This document shows positions 10,587 through 22,130 of a stretch of DNA of 64,000 bases, piece by piece. The notes below the pieces were generated by a model. That model saw nothing but the letters and a program-made list of their open reading frames with translations, ran no database searches and had not been told where the DNA came from. Source of the DNA: Microvelia longipes (lineage: Eukaryota > Arthropoda > Insecta > Hemiptera > Veliidae); contig JACMZG010001914.1 of assembly GCA_018340805.1 (NCBI GenBank), positions 4,355,411 through 4,419,410 on the forward strand, written 5' to 3'. The position numbers and the translations under genes are program-made. Each line of letters begins with the position of its first letter. The first letter of the stretch is position 1.

Positions 10587-11287
10587 ATATTACAAGTATT
10601 GTTTACACAACAAGGGAATTAAGTTAGACATAAATCACAGAGAAATGAAGTTGGTTATCAAGGAGAAAGTCAAAGGAATCATTAATGTTGAACAGAGAGA
10701 TTTAAATGTTGGTTCTAAGGCGTAGCCGAAGTAACTATAAATTCACCTCTTAAAAAGAAAGCCGAGAGAATCATAGATTCTTACCCAAGAGACTTACTAA
10801 CATTCCTGAGGCTAGCCGAGGTAATCACGGTTTAAGCTTATAACTTTAAAATAAACTTATAATAAAAAATGAATATATAATAAATTTATAATGCACTTTT
10901 CTAGCTTAATTTTTCGGTATATACTTTATAACCCTAGCAGTAGCGTCACATCTTGTTATTTAACCTTTTTTCGATTTTTTCAAAGAAAATGTTTTAAAAA
11001 ATTATTATATACTGAGCTTTAAATGCTGTACCGTGCATTCTATAATCTATGGGATAAATATGCGCATTTTCTTTAAAAATTCAAAAAGTGTGTGAGTGTT
11101 ACCTTCGCACCAGAATGTTTTTTTTTTATATAGATGGGCTGTAAAGTAATAATTAATTTAATTATTTATTAACAAAATAGGATGGAAAAAGATTTCCTTT
11201 TCGAGTCTGGGTAACAGATACAGACAAAATTTCATGATTTATAAGGTAAAGTTACAGTAAATTCCACCAAAAGCATTTGTTAAGTAC
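10587..11287. other. Intron 8 sequence, no gene recognised
   Basis: AT-rich intron sequence. A 61-codon ORF at 10540-10725 starts inside SINE-A and has no motif. Confidence 0.5.
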
Positions 11288-11385
11288 CTTGGGAAATGGT
11301 TCACCAATGACATGACAGAACATTGAAGCTTCTTCTCCTGGCCTTCGAGACTGAATTTTAGGAGTAACTTTGACCTCCGGAACAG
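11288..11385 (-). CDS. FSTL5-like exon 8: first half of second Ig domain
   Basis: The exon is 98 nt, with acceptor TTTTGCAG (phase 1 in) and donor AAG|GTACTT (phase 0 out). It encodes VPEVKVTPKIQSRRPGEEAS and then MFCHVIGEPFPK, the A-to-C strand half of an Ig domain with its first cysteine and the G-x-P-x-P turn. The core tryptophan and second cysteine come from exon 9, so the domain is split by intron 8. The exon is too short for simple ORF detection and was found by reading for the expected domain. Confidence 0.88.
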
Positions 11386-11516
11386 CTGCAAAATATCATT
11401 AATTAAAAACAATTATTAGTTATGAGAGACAGTCAATTTATGAGGTTAAAGACAACTTTCGAAAGTCTATAACCCACTTTCCACACTCGTTTTTAAGAAT
11501 TTAATGTTGGTGCGCC

Positions 11517-11518
<2 letters not shown>

Positions 11519-11556
<38 letters not shown>
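11519..11556. repeat. (TA)n microsatellite
   Basis: About 19 TA units in intron 7 of the FSTL5-like gene. Confidence 0.95.
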
Positions 11557-11561
<5 letters not shown>

Positions 11562-11835
11562 TGTATACATGTATAAATAAAAGTTTTGTTGTGTAACAAT
11601 GAACATGAAACTAGAAAATAACGTTGTAAAAAAGAAGTATGGCCCCACAAGAAGTATGACCTGTACCACGAGAGTTCCAAATTAGGAGACATCTCTTAAT
11701 TACAAGTAAAAAAATAATTTAAATGGATAAATTAAATGAGTCAAGTAAAACCTAAGAAGTAAGCACCGTGAGAAGTGTTTATTTTGGTTCAAAATATTTT
11801 TTGAATGAAAAAGAGAAAGCAGGAGCATTTTTTTT

Positions 11836-12030
11836 CTAATTTATACCAATCAGGAAAAGTATTGTGTTTGAAAGAAAGTCCAAATCCGGAATTTCACACA
11901 AAATATCCGGAATGTTCCATTTTGTATATTAAGTTTTGTTCCAATACAGCAAGTTTTTCTCCGGTTTTCGTTGGATCATAAAAGTTAAGCAGCATTGAGC
12001 AAGGCCAGCACCTGGATGGGTGACCTCATT
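11836..12030 (+). repeat. Partial copy of the 5S-bearing repeat
   Basis: Has the head word GGAAAAGTATTGTGTTTG and the 5S-like block at 11971-12026 (AAAGTTAAGCAGCATTGAGC and CCTGGATGGGTGACC). The middle of the family is missing. The following GGCCCCC-free sequence (to about 12090, CACGCTGTCAACTGATTAAA) resembles 27810-27880. Confidence 0.8.
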
Positions 12031-13351
12031 AGCTCCCTCGAATTATTTTCCCACGCTGTCAACTGATTAAACCCGTGTGTTATACTATAAGATACTTTTA
12101 GTATGGACAGTAATGAACCAAGTAAAACGAATTAATTTATTTTCAAGTAATTTTGAAATCTATTAAGAAAACAAGAAAACGTTTTTTATTGAAGAAAGAA
12201 ATAAGTAAATGAAATTTCTGTAAAAACTAAAACAAGCTAAACTCTTTAAATACTTAAATTTAGATACAACATAAATTGTTTTATTATTTAAATTTCCAAG
12301 TCCTGCTTTTTAAGAAAAAAGTCAAGCATCGTTTTTCTTTTAAAAATCTACACAGGGAATACAATTTATACTAAAGTTTTCCCCTGTATTTAAACAACAG
12401 TTTTCCTGCATAAACATCAATTTTTTTAAATGAGTAGAAGAAATTGTTTTTTTACAATCCCTAATTTTTGGAATTTACAAGTAAAAATTATACAAGTTTA
12501 ATAATTCCACAACGATCCTAACTAATAAAGTACTCCATTGTATTACTATTAGTAGGCAAACAGCAAATTTATAGTAAATTTCGACATAAAATCTCTAATC
12601 TCTTTAAAGAACGAGATAAAATCGTATCATCTTCCCTTATAAAAAGTACATAAATAATAATGGGGGTGAAATATTCACGAAAAATTAAATAGAGTAATTA
12701 ATCAATAAGTTAATTAATTTTCTTTTCCTTCATCCCTTATTTGAATTTGATTTTTCTTAAAAATCAACTTTCCTTGCACTCATATAAAATTTTGTATTTT
12801 AAATAATATAATTATTAACTTTTCCAAAAAAAAATATGGTCGACTATCAAAATCAGTTAAAGAGATACAGGCTTAATAATTAAATAAAAGGAAAGTTTAA
12901 AGAGGAAATTATGGAAAGTTTATTATTAGAGAGATTTCATAAATATGGAAACAACCTGTTAGAGAGGAAATTTGAAATTAATTTTCACTTTCTATTTTCC
13001 AGAGGAAGTAATCGGCAATAAAGTTAAAGTATTAAACGTTGAAAATGGAAAATAATTTTATCGATAAGTCTTCAGTGAATGTTTAAAATGAATATTATAA
13101 ATGTTACTTAGTTTTTGACATAAATTATTTTAAAATTTTTATGAAACATTTGGTAGGCGGTAAGTTAGAGATATTAATTTCATATAAATGAACTCGTAAC
13201 TGTTTGACTGGGAGCACAGGAAAGTCTATAAATATTGTTCAGTAGAATATACTCCTGGCTTCTTGAGAATAGTTATACTTATACTTCATACTTTATATAC
13301 TTTATACTTCTTACTCTATAAATCTATTAAAACGGTACTATTTTGACTTAC
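12031..13351. other. Intron 7 sequence, no gene recognised
   Basis: AT-rich, poly-A and poly-T runs. No exon-like open frame is seen. Confidence 0.55.
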
Positions 13352-13636
13352 TATGAACAGTTAAAACATGGGTCTGTGTTATGTCCGAATTCCTCTGAGC
13401 GTGACAGGTATAGTTGCCAGCATGAAGAAGCTGAATCCTTGTCAGGTAGAGCGAACCGTCAGCAAAAACCCTGACGTCATCATCAGCAAGAAGTGCCAAG
13501 TCAGCACGATTCCTCCTCCATACCAGGGGTGGTGGAGGACTCCCAACTACGTCACACTTGATCTCAACGTTGTCACCTACTCGAGCGCTTAGATGATTCA
13601 CTTCTAACTCCTTATCTAATGAGACAACTGATAAAC
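13352..13636 (-). CDS. FSTL5-like exon 7: first Ig domain
   Basis: The exon is 285 nt, phase 1 to 1, so it is a complete symmetrical module, with acceptor TTTCAG and donor A|GTAAGT. It contains an I-set type Ig domain: VGDNVEIKC (first Cys), VWRRN (core Trp), DGSLYLTRI and AGNYTCHA (second Cys with the Tyr corner). The DGSLYLTRI motif closely resembles the first Ig domain of vertebrate FSTL5. A 74-codon plus-strand ORF over the same DNA is a shadow. Confidence 0.93.
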
Positions 13637-16483
13637 CTGAAATCAAAATTATTTATAATAATTTAATAAAAGTCAACGGACGGTAAATGCCATCATCAGT
13701 AATCATAATCATTTAGCACCTCTAGTTAGGTAATTGTTTATATAAAGTAAGGATGGGTGTAGTGAATCTAATGTGGCAAAGAAAAGTCCGTGGAACCCGA
13801 ATTTTAATTTTACGAAAGACATGTTTTTTAAAAATCTAAATAAAAAACCATCTTATGGAGTATTTGCATTTTGTATAAAATGATTAAATGTGTTTTAAAA
13901 TATATTAAGCTGTAAAAATAATTAATTTAATTTTGAATAGTCCAAATATGCATTTAAAGAAGAAAAGAGGGGGAATGGGTGAGAGAGTGGGGTGAAAACA
14001 GAACGTTCTAAAGGTGTGGTCGTTTAAGGTACAGATGGGAGTTTCAGTTAGAAATAATTTAAGGTCAACAGTTGCTTACAGTTCAATAGAATGTAAAGAT
14101 GACTGAAACAAAATAATTCCGTGTTCCAGGTAATACAATGCCTAAGGAACGTGATGACTACAGCTGTCAGTATCATCTTGTTGACAGTATAAAATAAACT
14201 CTTATGAGTGTTGCTCTAGTGAATATTGTACTACACGGCGGTATTCTTACGTCTGACGTAACACAAGCAGTTGAGGCAAAAACCGTTAGTATTGTCTGAC
14301 ATATTAATTTATAGTACATAAAAGGGAAAGAAGAAGCAGTTGACGCCGTTTTTCCGCCAAAAGAACATGTTTACATATATTTAAAGTATAAGTATAAGTT
14401 TTTTTCATTCTAATATTTTACAAGGTGTTCTTTAATATGACGTATTTAATGCAATAAAACAATTGTTCAAATACTCTATTAAGTTGAAATTAGGCATAAG
14501 TGTGTCATTTTATGAAATAAAGAAGTAAGCTAAATTGTATTTAATTTTCAGTTTGTATTTTAAAGGAGGTTTGTCGCATCATAATGTCAAGCAGCATCGA
14601 GCACTCATTTTGAGGATAAGCAAATCAAACCCGACAAAGTAAGAAAAAATTACGAGGTGCCCCGAATCCGATTTTTTATCTTTGTTTATAAATTTTGATG
14701 CACATTTAAAAAATTTTATGAAATGAAACTTATAATAAATAAAAACATGTTATTTATAATGAACAATTTTCATGTTTCATATGAAGTCCTGCAGTGACGT
14801 CATTGAAGGTTTTATTTTACTCAACCATAAAATAAAACTAAAACAATTTTAAATAGCAGAATAATAAAACGACAGATGTTTTCAAGAATAATTCATCTGT
14901 AAATACCTACGCCAACTCATAATCGACCAACTCTAAATCGTAGGAGGTAAAGTAAATATTAAATGAACCGTCACGACGCTTCCACTCAGCAACGAAAAAG
15001 TTGTGTTTCATAAAGTAAGCAGTAATTTCCTCTTTAAAATTTTGCTAAAACATAAACTCTTTTTGATAGCGAGAAGACAAAGAAAAACGGTTTTGAAAAT
15101 CTATTCAAATAATCAATAAAAACATTTAATCAACTGATGTAAAAGGCTTTTAAACGATTTAGCTATCACGTTTTAAAACAGCGTTTTTATATTTTACTTT
15201 TTTTCAGCTCGATTTTAATAACAGGACTGTTTCCCTTTCCCCTTATCATACAACATTATTTTGTTATTTCGTTTTTATCTCCAATATTCCGGTTAAACAC
15301 TCTAGGAAAAAGTTTTTCCGATATTACTCTGGTTGGGGGAAAAATGTAATAAAAAAGATAATAAACGGAGAAAAATGTTTAATAATTTTTACGACCGAAA
15401 CGAAACTTCGCCTTCATCCCGACCAAATATAGGTATGAAAGTCATAGATAATGATCATCATTAGAGAAAGCTCTGTATTTGGATAAAAGCCACTCTATTC
15501 TGTGTTAAATATTCATCAGTTATTCTTCTTCTCTTTCTTTTATTGATCTATGTGTATTGTAATGGAGTATTAGGGTTTAGAATAAAAGCAGAAAACAATA
15601 ATAATAGATAACGTCCACTAAATATTTTATTTATTATATTTTATCCTTATTCATAACGTGTGTATATAGAGATAATATTGCGTTAGCACTGAAATAATAA
15701 CTGGGATTGTAACTGAATTACCGATTTCCGGTAATAAATAATAATAAATGTTGAATATTTAAATGTTAATATTAAAAGACTGTATTTGATACCAGATAAA
15801 CTGGTACAGCCTGACTCAATAATTAGATAAACTATTAAAATACCAATATGGCTTAAAGTATGTTTGTTTAGTTTTATACTTGGATTATTTTTATTCTTAA
15901 CTACGTTATTCAATTTGAAAAATTTAATATTCTTAATTTCATTTTCATATTTTGTAATATCAACTTACGACTTATCTTTTTGTTGATTTATTTTTATTTT
16001 CAATTCAATTTTTTTTCTATAATAATCTGAAGTTATCATATTTTTGTTAATTTTTTACTTTTTTTCTTAATTCATTTTTATGTGCCACTTATTATTCTTT
16101 ATCTTTATTTTTTTGTATTTTGTATTGGTTTATACCGTTTATTATAATAAATAAATAAATAAAATGCATTTATTTACAGAATACAAAATAAACATGCAAA
16201 TTAATATAAATTAGTATTTTAGTTATTTACAATAATTCTACTATTAGAGCAACTATCTAACTTATTATTGGAGCGCGAATAAACATTTGTGGTTGTGCAC
16301 GGCTTAAGTTTTCTTTCTTGATGTTTTTATTTTATTTAAATAGTTTAATTTTTTTACGCTTAAACCCGTAGGGTCATTTTAGCGTTTTCTCTTCACTTAA
16401 ATCTCACTCAATTAATCCATCCCAGAGTTTTTACAGACCAAATTATCAAGGAAACAAACCCTCCGTACATGGTGGCACATATG
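13637..16483. other. Intron 6, first part: no gene recognised
   Basis: AT-rich intron sequence. A weak 5S-like stretch lies at 14575-14608 (TGTCAAGCAGCATCGAGCAC). (AATA)n near 16147-16160 with following sequence resembles a LINE tail. A 76-codon ORF at 15683-15913 has no motif. Confidence 0.55.
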
Positions 16484-16515
16484 ACTAGTTCTCAGTGTGT
16501 CTAGTTTATCTAGCC

Positions 16516-17365
16516 CTTAGAATAATACTTATATAGAAGGAGCACAGGACCGTAAACACAATGTAATTCTACTGATAACACGAAAGCCATAGAGATATAT
16601 TACTAGAGGGGCCCTATTGGTTGAATTTTGAAACATCGAAAAAGTAACCTGACCACATTCGATTATCATTATTATCAAATAAACATAACAAAAAAACAGT
16701 AAATTATATAGTAGAATGTTTAAAATACAAATCACGACACAAACAATTTGCGGAAAGCCGAAAACAATTAATTAATTATAACCTTAACTCCCTCTTAGAG
16801 GAGGTTTCAATGAGGTTACACAGAGCACCTGAGAGCCCCACTAAAAATGTTTCAGGCCTCTCAATGTATTAAGATAGGCTATGCCCCCTCTAGTATATAT
16901 CTCTATGACGAAAGCCGGTTGACTGGTGCACTTAAGTAATGCTGCCAACCTGACAACAAAACATTACTATAAATATGTGTCATAAATATCTATAAATGAA
17001 GAAAGATTGTAACAAATATTATAACTTAAAACACCTATTGAATATTTAATAAAACCGGTCTTAGATGGCAAAAGAGTGGCGGAATACAAGACTCTACATT
17101 TAGTTGATGAGGACTACTTTTAATATAATTTTAATAAACACGTTAAACTACAATTTAAAATGCTTTAAATATTGTAATGCACCGATATTTATATTAGTAT
17201 TTTATGAATAATCAATCATTAATTAATAATAGAACATAATAATTCAGCAACCGAAAGTATTGCCAACTTTTTTTTAAAAAATTGTATATTGTTAGGGTGG
17301 CAGCATTACTTAAGTGCCTTTTGTGTTATCAGTAGTGCTCCTTCTATATATAGTATTATTCTAAG
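16516..17365. mobile_element. MITE-1 copy A, with perfect 8-bp target duplication
   Basis: The ends are inverted repeats: CTTAGAATAATAC and GTATTATTCTAAG, extending inward through GAAGGAGCAC and TGATAACACGAAAG on each side. The flanks are ATCTAGCC at 16508-16515 and again at 17366-17373. The inner part (from 16908) matches copy B at 47745-48305 in inverted orientation. A second element (16588-16907) is inserted in the left terminal repeat. No transposase frame is present. The 8-bp duplication points to an hAT-like or other 8-bp-duplicating transposase. Confidence 0.9.
16588..16907. mobile_element. MITE-2 (320 bp) nested in MITE-1
   Basis: Inverted ends CATAGAGATATATTACTAGA and its counterpart CTAGTATATATCTCTATG. 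It is flanked by ACGAAAGC at 16580-16587 and 16908-16915, an exact 8-bp duplication of MITE-1 sequence. Removing it leaves the uninterrupted terminal repeat seen in copy B. It has no ORF. The body has ACCTGACC, GAGGAGG and TCAATGAGG words but nothing coding. Confidence 0.9.
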
Positions 17366-17640
17366 ATCTAGCCCAACCAGACTCTATCCAAACTCACTGC
17401 TCTGGCTAGTGTCTGCGACTAGTTCACAGTGTGCCTAGTTCATCTAGACCAGCTAGACTCTAGCTAGGCTCACCGCTCTGGCTAGCGCCGACTACAAGTT
17501 CACAGTGTCCTTGGCTTATCTAGTCTTACTAGCTCCTCTGATCACATTAGTCTCTCTTGGCCCCTGTCCTTCAACCAGTCTCACCAATCTCATCAGCTTC
17601 TCTAGCATCACCAGACTCTAGCTAGGCTCACCGCTCAGGA
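17366..17640. repeat. CTAG-rich minisatellite, split by MITE-1
   Basis: Irregular repeats of GACTCTAGCTAGGCTCACCG, CTCTGGCTAG and AGTTCACAGTGT at 17385-17640. The left part (ACTAGTTCTCAGTGTGTC at 16484-16515) lies on the other side of MITE-1, so the MITE inserted into the array. Confidence 0.75.
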
Positions 17641-17882
17641 GGTCGAACCGGAGGTGGTTTTAACCACACAATTATTTCTTTTTTAAAATCGTTAAAATGA
17701 AGGTTAGGTTTGATCTCATCTGGCAGCATATTGAATAATATTGGACCTCTGGCAGCAGCATGCCGCTGCATCATCGACGTTCTACATTTTACGGTTTTAA
17801 CTTTTCTGTTAGTTTTGTTCCTATTGCTGCGATTATGATTAATATAATCCTTGATTTGATCAAAAAAGTATTTTAATAGCAC
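17628..17882 (-). pseudogene. LINE 3' end fragment (RT C-terminal tail)
   Basis: An 84-codon minus-strand frame with RNKTNRKVKTVKCRTSMMQR and ARGPILFNMLPDEIKPNLHF, then DFKKEIIVWL. The R-T-x(n)-G-P-x-L-F/W-N-x-L-P-x-x-I-K pattern with a following F-K-K-x-x-x-x-x-L is the C-terminal tail found in many LINE reverse transcriptases. No catalytic part is present. It is a 5'-truncated copy in intron 6. Confidence 0.65.
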
Positions 17883-18605
17883 TTTCTTTGGAAATAACTG
17901 ATTGACTCCAAAATTACGGTAAAATAAAAATAAATTTTGAGTAGGGTGTCGTTTCTTAAGTATTTTCGGCGCTGAATCGAATAAAACCGGTCCAAAGTCG
18001 ATACGACCAGTTACCTAAAAGTCGAAAAAACGGTAGTCAATTACAAGAAAACAAGTGGGGAGTTGTTTTTATGTTTTTGGGCCTTTGAGTTGAATGAAAG
18101 TGGTCCAGAGTCGAAAAGAGCTCTTAAAGCCAGGGTACCTGGGTTCGAATCTTAGTAGGGACTTTCATTTTTTCAGCACTCAACGTAGTTAAGTGTCTGA
18201 TTTGGTGTCCGCTGGGTATAAAACAGAAGTTTTCACAGTCTGAGAGGCCGATGGTCCACAGTTTAACATTTTTCCATGAATAATGGGTTAGTTATCGTAA
18301 TTATTCCTCATTCTTTCCTCGCCCCCTCGTTATTTCTATTTATAGAAAGGTTTACATAATGATTGCTTTTCACTATCTTGTTATTACAGAAGAAATTTAA
18401 AAGTGAAATAGGGTTTAAGTTGTAGAAATAGCAATGAAGACTGATAATTTATCCTCCTACTTGATATATGAAAGAAAAACCCCTCTTATATAAAACAACT
18501 TTTAACTTACAAAGGTAAGGTTGTCTTGTTAAGGGCCCCCCCACTCAACATGAAGATATTTTAAAATCAATACTTTGCCAAGCATGGCACAAAGCTTCTG
18601 GGCCT
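17883..18605. other. Intron 6: unassigned repeats with tRNA-like box B
   Basis: Includes 17960-18020, which shares ACCGGTCCAAAGTCGATACG-type words with 41700-41775. It also has CCTGGGTTCGAATCTTAGTA at 18147-18166, which looks like a pol III box B of a tRNA-derived SINE. No gene is seen. Confidence 0.45.
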
Positions 18606-19410
18606 TTTTTACTTTTCCTCATTTATACCGTAGGTATGTAGGAAAAGTATTGTGTTTGCTATAAAATCCAAAACCGGAATTATCTGTTTCAGATGTTTTT
18701 AATACCTCCTGAGTGGTTTTCACATAGTTGTCTGTATGTGTGTGTGTCTGTATGTGTGTGTGTGTGTGTGTCTGTTATCATCGTAGCTCCAAGTGTATAG
18801 AGCTACTTCGGCTAGAGAGTTGAAACTTTGTAGGAAAACCAGTCTATTTGTGCAGTTGTGCTATATCGAAAATATTTTTTTATGACGTCATTAAAAATAA
18901 TGACCCAATAATGACAGCAAAAATTTCGTAAAATCATAAAACGCGAAAAAATGTTTTGATTATTCTGAGATTTGGCACTCATGTAGCCATGTATAAGACT
19001 AACATCTGTGCCAAGTTTCATCTCATTATCAGCATTAGCTAAATTTTTATCAAATGACTTGTGTACGTTTGAAATTCAGTACAAGTGTTGACCTTCACGT
19101 AATTAATAAGTATACCAAGTTTTAATACAAGTATATCCATGATTTTGGTTAGATCATAAAAGTTAAGCAGCATTGAGCGTGGTCAGTGCTGTATAGATGA
19201 CCGCTGAGAATGATACGGATGCATTTACAACAATTGTATTTACTATCTAAGGACGAACGAAGCGAGTTTGAAAACGTGTTTCGGTATAAATTTGGCGAAT
19301 TTTATATTCTGAGGACAAGCAAAGCGAGTCCGAAGTAGGGATCATGTGCGTAGCGAATCCGATGTGATAAGGAAAAGGTCCGAGGTATCCCAAACCCGTT
19401 TTTTATTATT
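18606..19410 (+). repeat. 5S-bearing repeat, near full-length copy
   Basis: About 800 bp starting TTCCTCATTTATACCGTAGG and ending near GTATCCCAAACCCGTTTTTT. It includes AAGTATTGTGTTTG, TCCTGAGTGGTTTTCACA, a (GT)n tract, GATTGAAACT-like words and GGCACTCATGTAGCC. A 5S-rRNA-like block is at 19150-19213 (AAAGTTAAGCAGCATTGAGC, then GGTCAG and ATAGATGACCGCT). The tail holds AAGCGAGTCCGAAGTAGGGA. It has no ORF. The reverse-oriented copy at 62553-63350 has the same limits, which defines the unit. Confidence 0.88.
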
Positions 19411-19522
19411 TGTATTTCATATGACCTATACCAGAGGTTCTTGTCCTTGTATAAAAATGAAAATGTTCTGTGCATGAATAGTTTGTTTACATTTATAAAC
19501 GTAAAACAAGATGGCTGCGCTC

Positions 19523-21155
19523 ATAAGGCGCGGTCGAATATCCACGGCCTTCTAGAACATTGGATCACCAACAAACTTTTTTTTCAAAATTTTCAGTAAT
19601 TAGCCGGATTTGTGATAAATGAAGCCTATTTCCGTAATCTGCACGTCTTTTGGTTAATCTCAAAGAGTATTTATATTCACTCAACGATTCATTTTTAATC
19701 TAACTTGGTACATACATAACTACTGTTAGATCTTGATAGGACATTTAAACACCGCAGCTTAAAGTTCTATAATAACAACAAAGACTAATTATTTAGCTAT
19801 ATATTTCACCTAACATTGTAGGCATCTTCAGGCATCACAGGTAAATTTTATTATAGGTAATTCTATTGGGAAGAATCTCATGAATGCCAAGTTAAAGAAA
19901 AGGAAAAAAGGAAAGTGTAGTGGTGTCTATAGGCTCAAATGCTCACAAGATGGATGCAATGCTGAGTATGTAGGAAGATCAGGGAGACCTGTAGAGAAAA
20001 GATGGGCTGAGCACTTTGAGGCTGTGGAGAAGACAAAGAAAGTTATGTCAGAAGAAGTTGAGTTGAAAAAGGATCTTGACAACATCAATTCTCTATTAAA
20101 GATTGAGACGGGACAGACAAGAATGAAATTAGTTGAGAAAAAGAAGATAGTGCAGAGTCTCTTAAAGAAAAGAAAATAAAAAAGAAAAGTATGCACAAAG
20201 TTCAGCATTTGCAAAGCACATTCTTGAAACCAACCATGTATGTGACAAGGAAGAAAACAAAACATACTGCATAGAGAGGATTTTGGTCGGAGGTTAAATG
20301 CTTTAGAATCATTAGAAATTTATTTGTCCAACAAAAATCCAGCCACTAATACTCTCAATGAACAGAAAGATGTTGTTAATTCTCCTATTTTTAAGACTTT
20401 TTAAATCATTATGTAAAAATCCATATCGGATAAACTTAATACCTACCTATTTTATTTGTCTACTTATCTATTTATTATTTTGTTGCTATTTTTTCTCTCT
20501 TCATTTTTATTATGGCCTGACATATTTTATTTTACTATTTAATCTTCTTGTTTCTTATCTCTTATCAATTTTTGTTTATTCCTTCGGTTTTATTAATTTA
20601 TTTATTTTAGGTTGTTATTTGACTGTGTTAATTAGTTTTTTATTAACTGTGATATTAGTTTTAAGTTTTTTGTTTGTCTGTGTAAATTATCTAGTCAGCT
20701 ATGATTTTGTAAAAAAATTACCTGTGATGCCTGAAGATGCCTACAATGTTAGGTGAAATATATAGCTAAATAATTAGTCTTTGTTGTTATTATAGAACTT
20801 TAAGCTGCAGTGTTTAAATTTCCTATCAAGATGTGGGAGTTCTATAAAATAAATAGTGCTACAAAAGAGAAATTACTACTGTTAGACGTCAATATTTTGT
20901 GTTATATTTTGACATGTCATATTTGTTAACATTGACGTCTAACAGGTTATGTATGTACAAGTTAGATTAAAAATAAATCGTTGAGTGAATGTAAATACTC
21001 TTTGAGATTAAACCAAAAGAGCGTGCAGATTACGGAAATAGGCTTCATTTATCACAAATCCTGCTAATTACTGAAAATTTTGAAAAAAAGTCATAAAAAA
21101 AGTTTGTTGGTGATCCAATGTTCTAGAAGGCCGTGGATATTCGACCGCGCCTTAT
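19523..21155 (+). mobile_element. Penelope-like fold-back element with inverted terminal arms
   Basis: The left arm 19523-19845 and right arm 20716-21155 are inverted copies: ATAAGGCGCGGTCGAATATC opens the left arm and its complement closes the right arm. The right arm has about 120 bp extra, including an inner inverted repeat TGTTAGACGTCAAT...ATTGACGTCTAACA. Between the arms lies a GIY-YIG endonuclease frame (19880-20179) and a C-terminal tail. Penelope-like elements are known for direct or inverted terminal repeats and GIY-YIG nucleases. The reverse transcriptase is missing. Confidence 0.85.
19880..20420 (+). pseudogene. GIY-YIG endonuclease and C-terminal tail of Penelope-like element
   Basis: The 99-codon frame contains CSGVYRLKCSQDGCNAEYVG followed by RSGRPVEKRWAEH, the GIY-YIG nuclease core (GVY...EYVG.SGR...R..EH). 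It stops at 20179. In other frames the tail continues: FAKHILETNHVCDKEENKTY at about 20206-20265, and RLNALESLEIYLSNKNP near 20294. At least one frameshift therefore separates nuclease and tail. It is intact in its motif residues but not as a gene. Confidence 0.78.
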
Positions 21156-21668
21156 TGTGTAATTTGACCTAACTCTTGGTGGACAAAATATGAAACTACA
21201 CGTCATGACTGACAAAAATCGCATTTGTTTTCCTACGTGTCATATTACTTTGCAGCATATACATATTATTAAGTAAGGAAACGGAACAATATTGAGAACG
21301 CTTATTGAAATTTGACAAAGAGAAAGCTTTGCTTTAATATGCTCCCTCGACGCTTAAAATAATTGAATAATAATAATTGAAGCATTAGAATAATTGAAGC
21401 ATTACAATAATTGTATTTACTTTGAATCCATTATTCTCTACTGATTGAGTCAATTTAAGTCCCCTCTTTCTTTGAATAACTTGATCGGACTTTATTTTTG
21501 TTTATCCCGTTACTTATTTTTTCTTTGTTGTTAAGAAAGATGTTTTGTTACGAGTTAAATCTTAACAAAGATGGGAAACATTACTCTTAGCTCTTTTCAC
21601 TTTACACTTACTTATAATTGTATTATTCATCTAAAGAGTTATATTAAGATCAAAGATATCGACTGTGT

Positions 21669-21780
21669 ACAGCCGATATGCATACACATATAATTTGTTT
21701 AAAATAACTCTTAGGGCATACCCTAGCTTGCGAACTTTAGGTACTTAAAAGAACTTTAGATTCGACCTAAAAGAAGAGAC
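21669..21780. repeat. Flanking duplication, left copy (112 bp)
   Basis: Matches 22019-22130 with about ten differences (ACAGCCGATATGCATACACA, AAAATAACTCTTAGGGC, ACTTTAGATTCGACCTAA). The two copies abut SINE-B on either side. Confidence 0.9.
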
Positions 21781-22018
21781 CTCTGCCTCCGTAGCCGCGG
21801 TCGTATAGTACTGAACTTCGGCACCGGAGGTCTGGGGTTCACAGCCCGGGCTATGCTCTCAGTTTCTATGAATAGAATTTGATGGAAAAAGATTTTGCCA
21901 ACTATAGCTTTATTTTGAGCATAGTAGATGTAACCCACCCGAGGTGGTTCCCGCAGGGCGAATACCCTGAAGGGCCGAGAGGCCCTAGAACAGGCATTAT
22001 TATTATTATTATTATTAT
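21781..22018 (+). repeat. SINE-B copy 1, tRNA-like head, (ATT)n tail
   Basis: The head CCTCCGTAGCCGCGGTCGTA with GGTCTGGGGTTCACAGCCCG carries box A- and box B-like words of a leucine/serine-type tRNA. The body includes GGTGGTTCCCGCAGGG and GGGCCGAGAGGCCC, and the tail is (ATT)n. Copy 2 at 58702-58953 shares the head, body and tail. It would be a pol III-transcribed, LINE-mobilised element. A 93-codon minus-strand ORF across it is a shadow. Confidence 0.85.
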
Positions 22019-22130
22019 ACAGTCGATATGCATACACATATAATTTGTTTAAAATAACTCTTAGGGCAAACTCTAGCTTGCGAACTATAGATACTTAGAA
22101 GAACTTTAGATTCGACCTAAAAAAAGAAAC
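22019..22130. repeat. Flanking duplication, right copy (112 bp)
   Basis: Direct repeat of 21669-21780 on the other side of SINE-B copy 1. Confidence 0.9.

Noticed and set aside
19150..19213. A genuine 5S rRNA gene
   Set aside because: Only the middle of a 5S sequence is present, with changed bases, inside a repeat that recurs across the window.
21781..21850. A genuine tRNA gene
   Set aside because: Box A and B are present but the acceptor and anticodon arms do not pair well, and the unit continues into a SINE body with (ATT)n.
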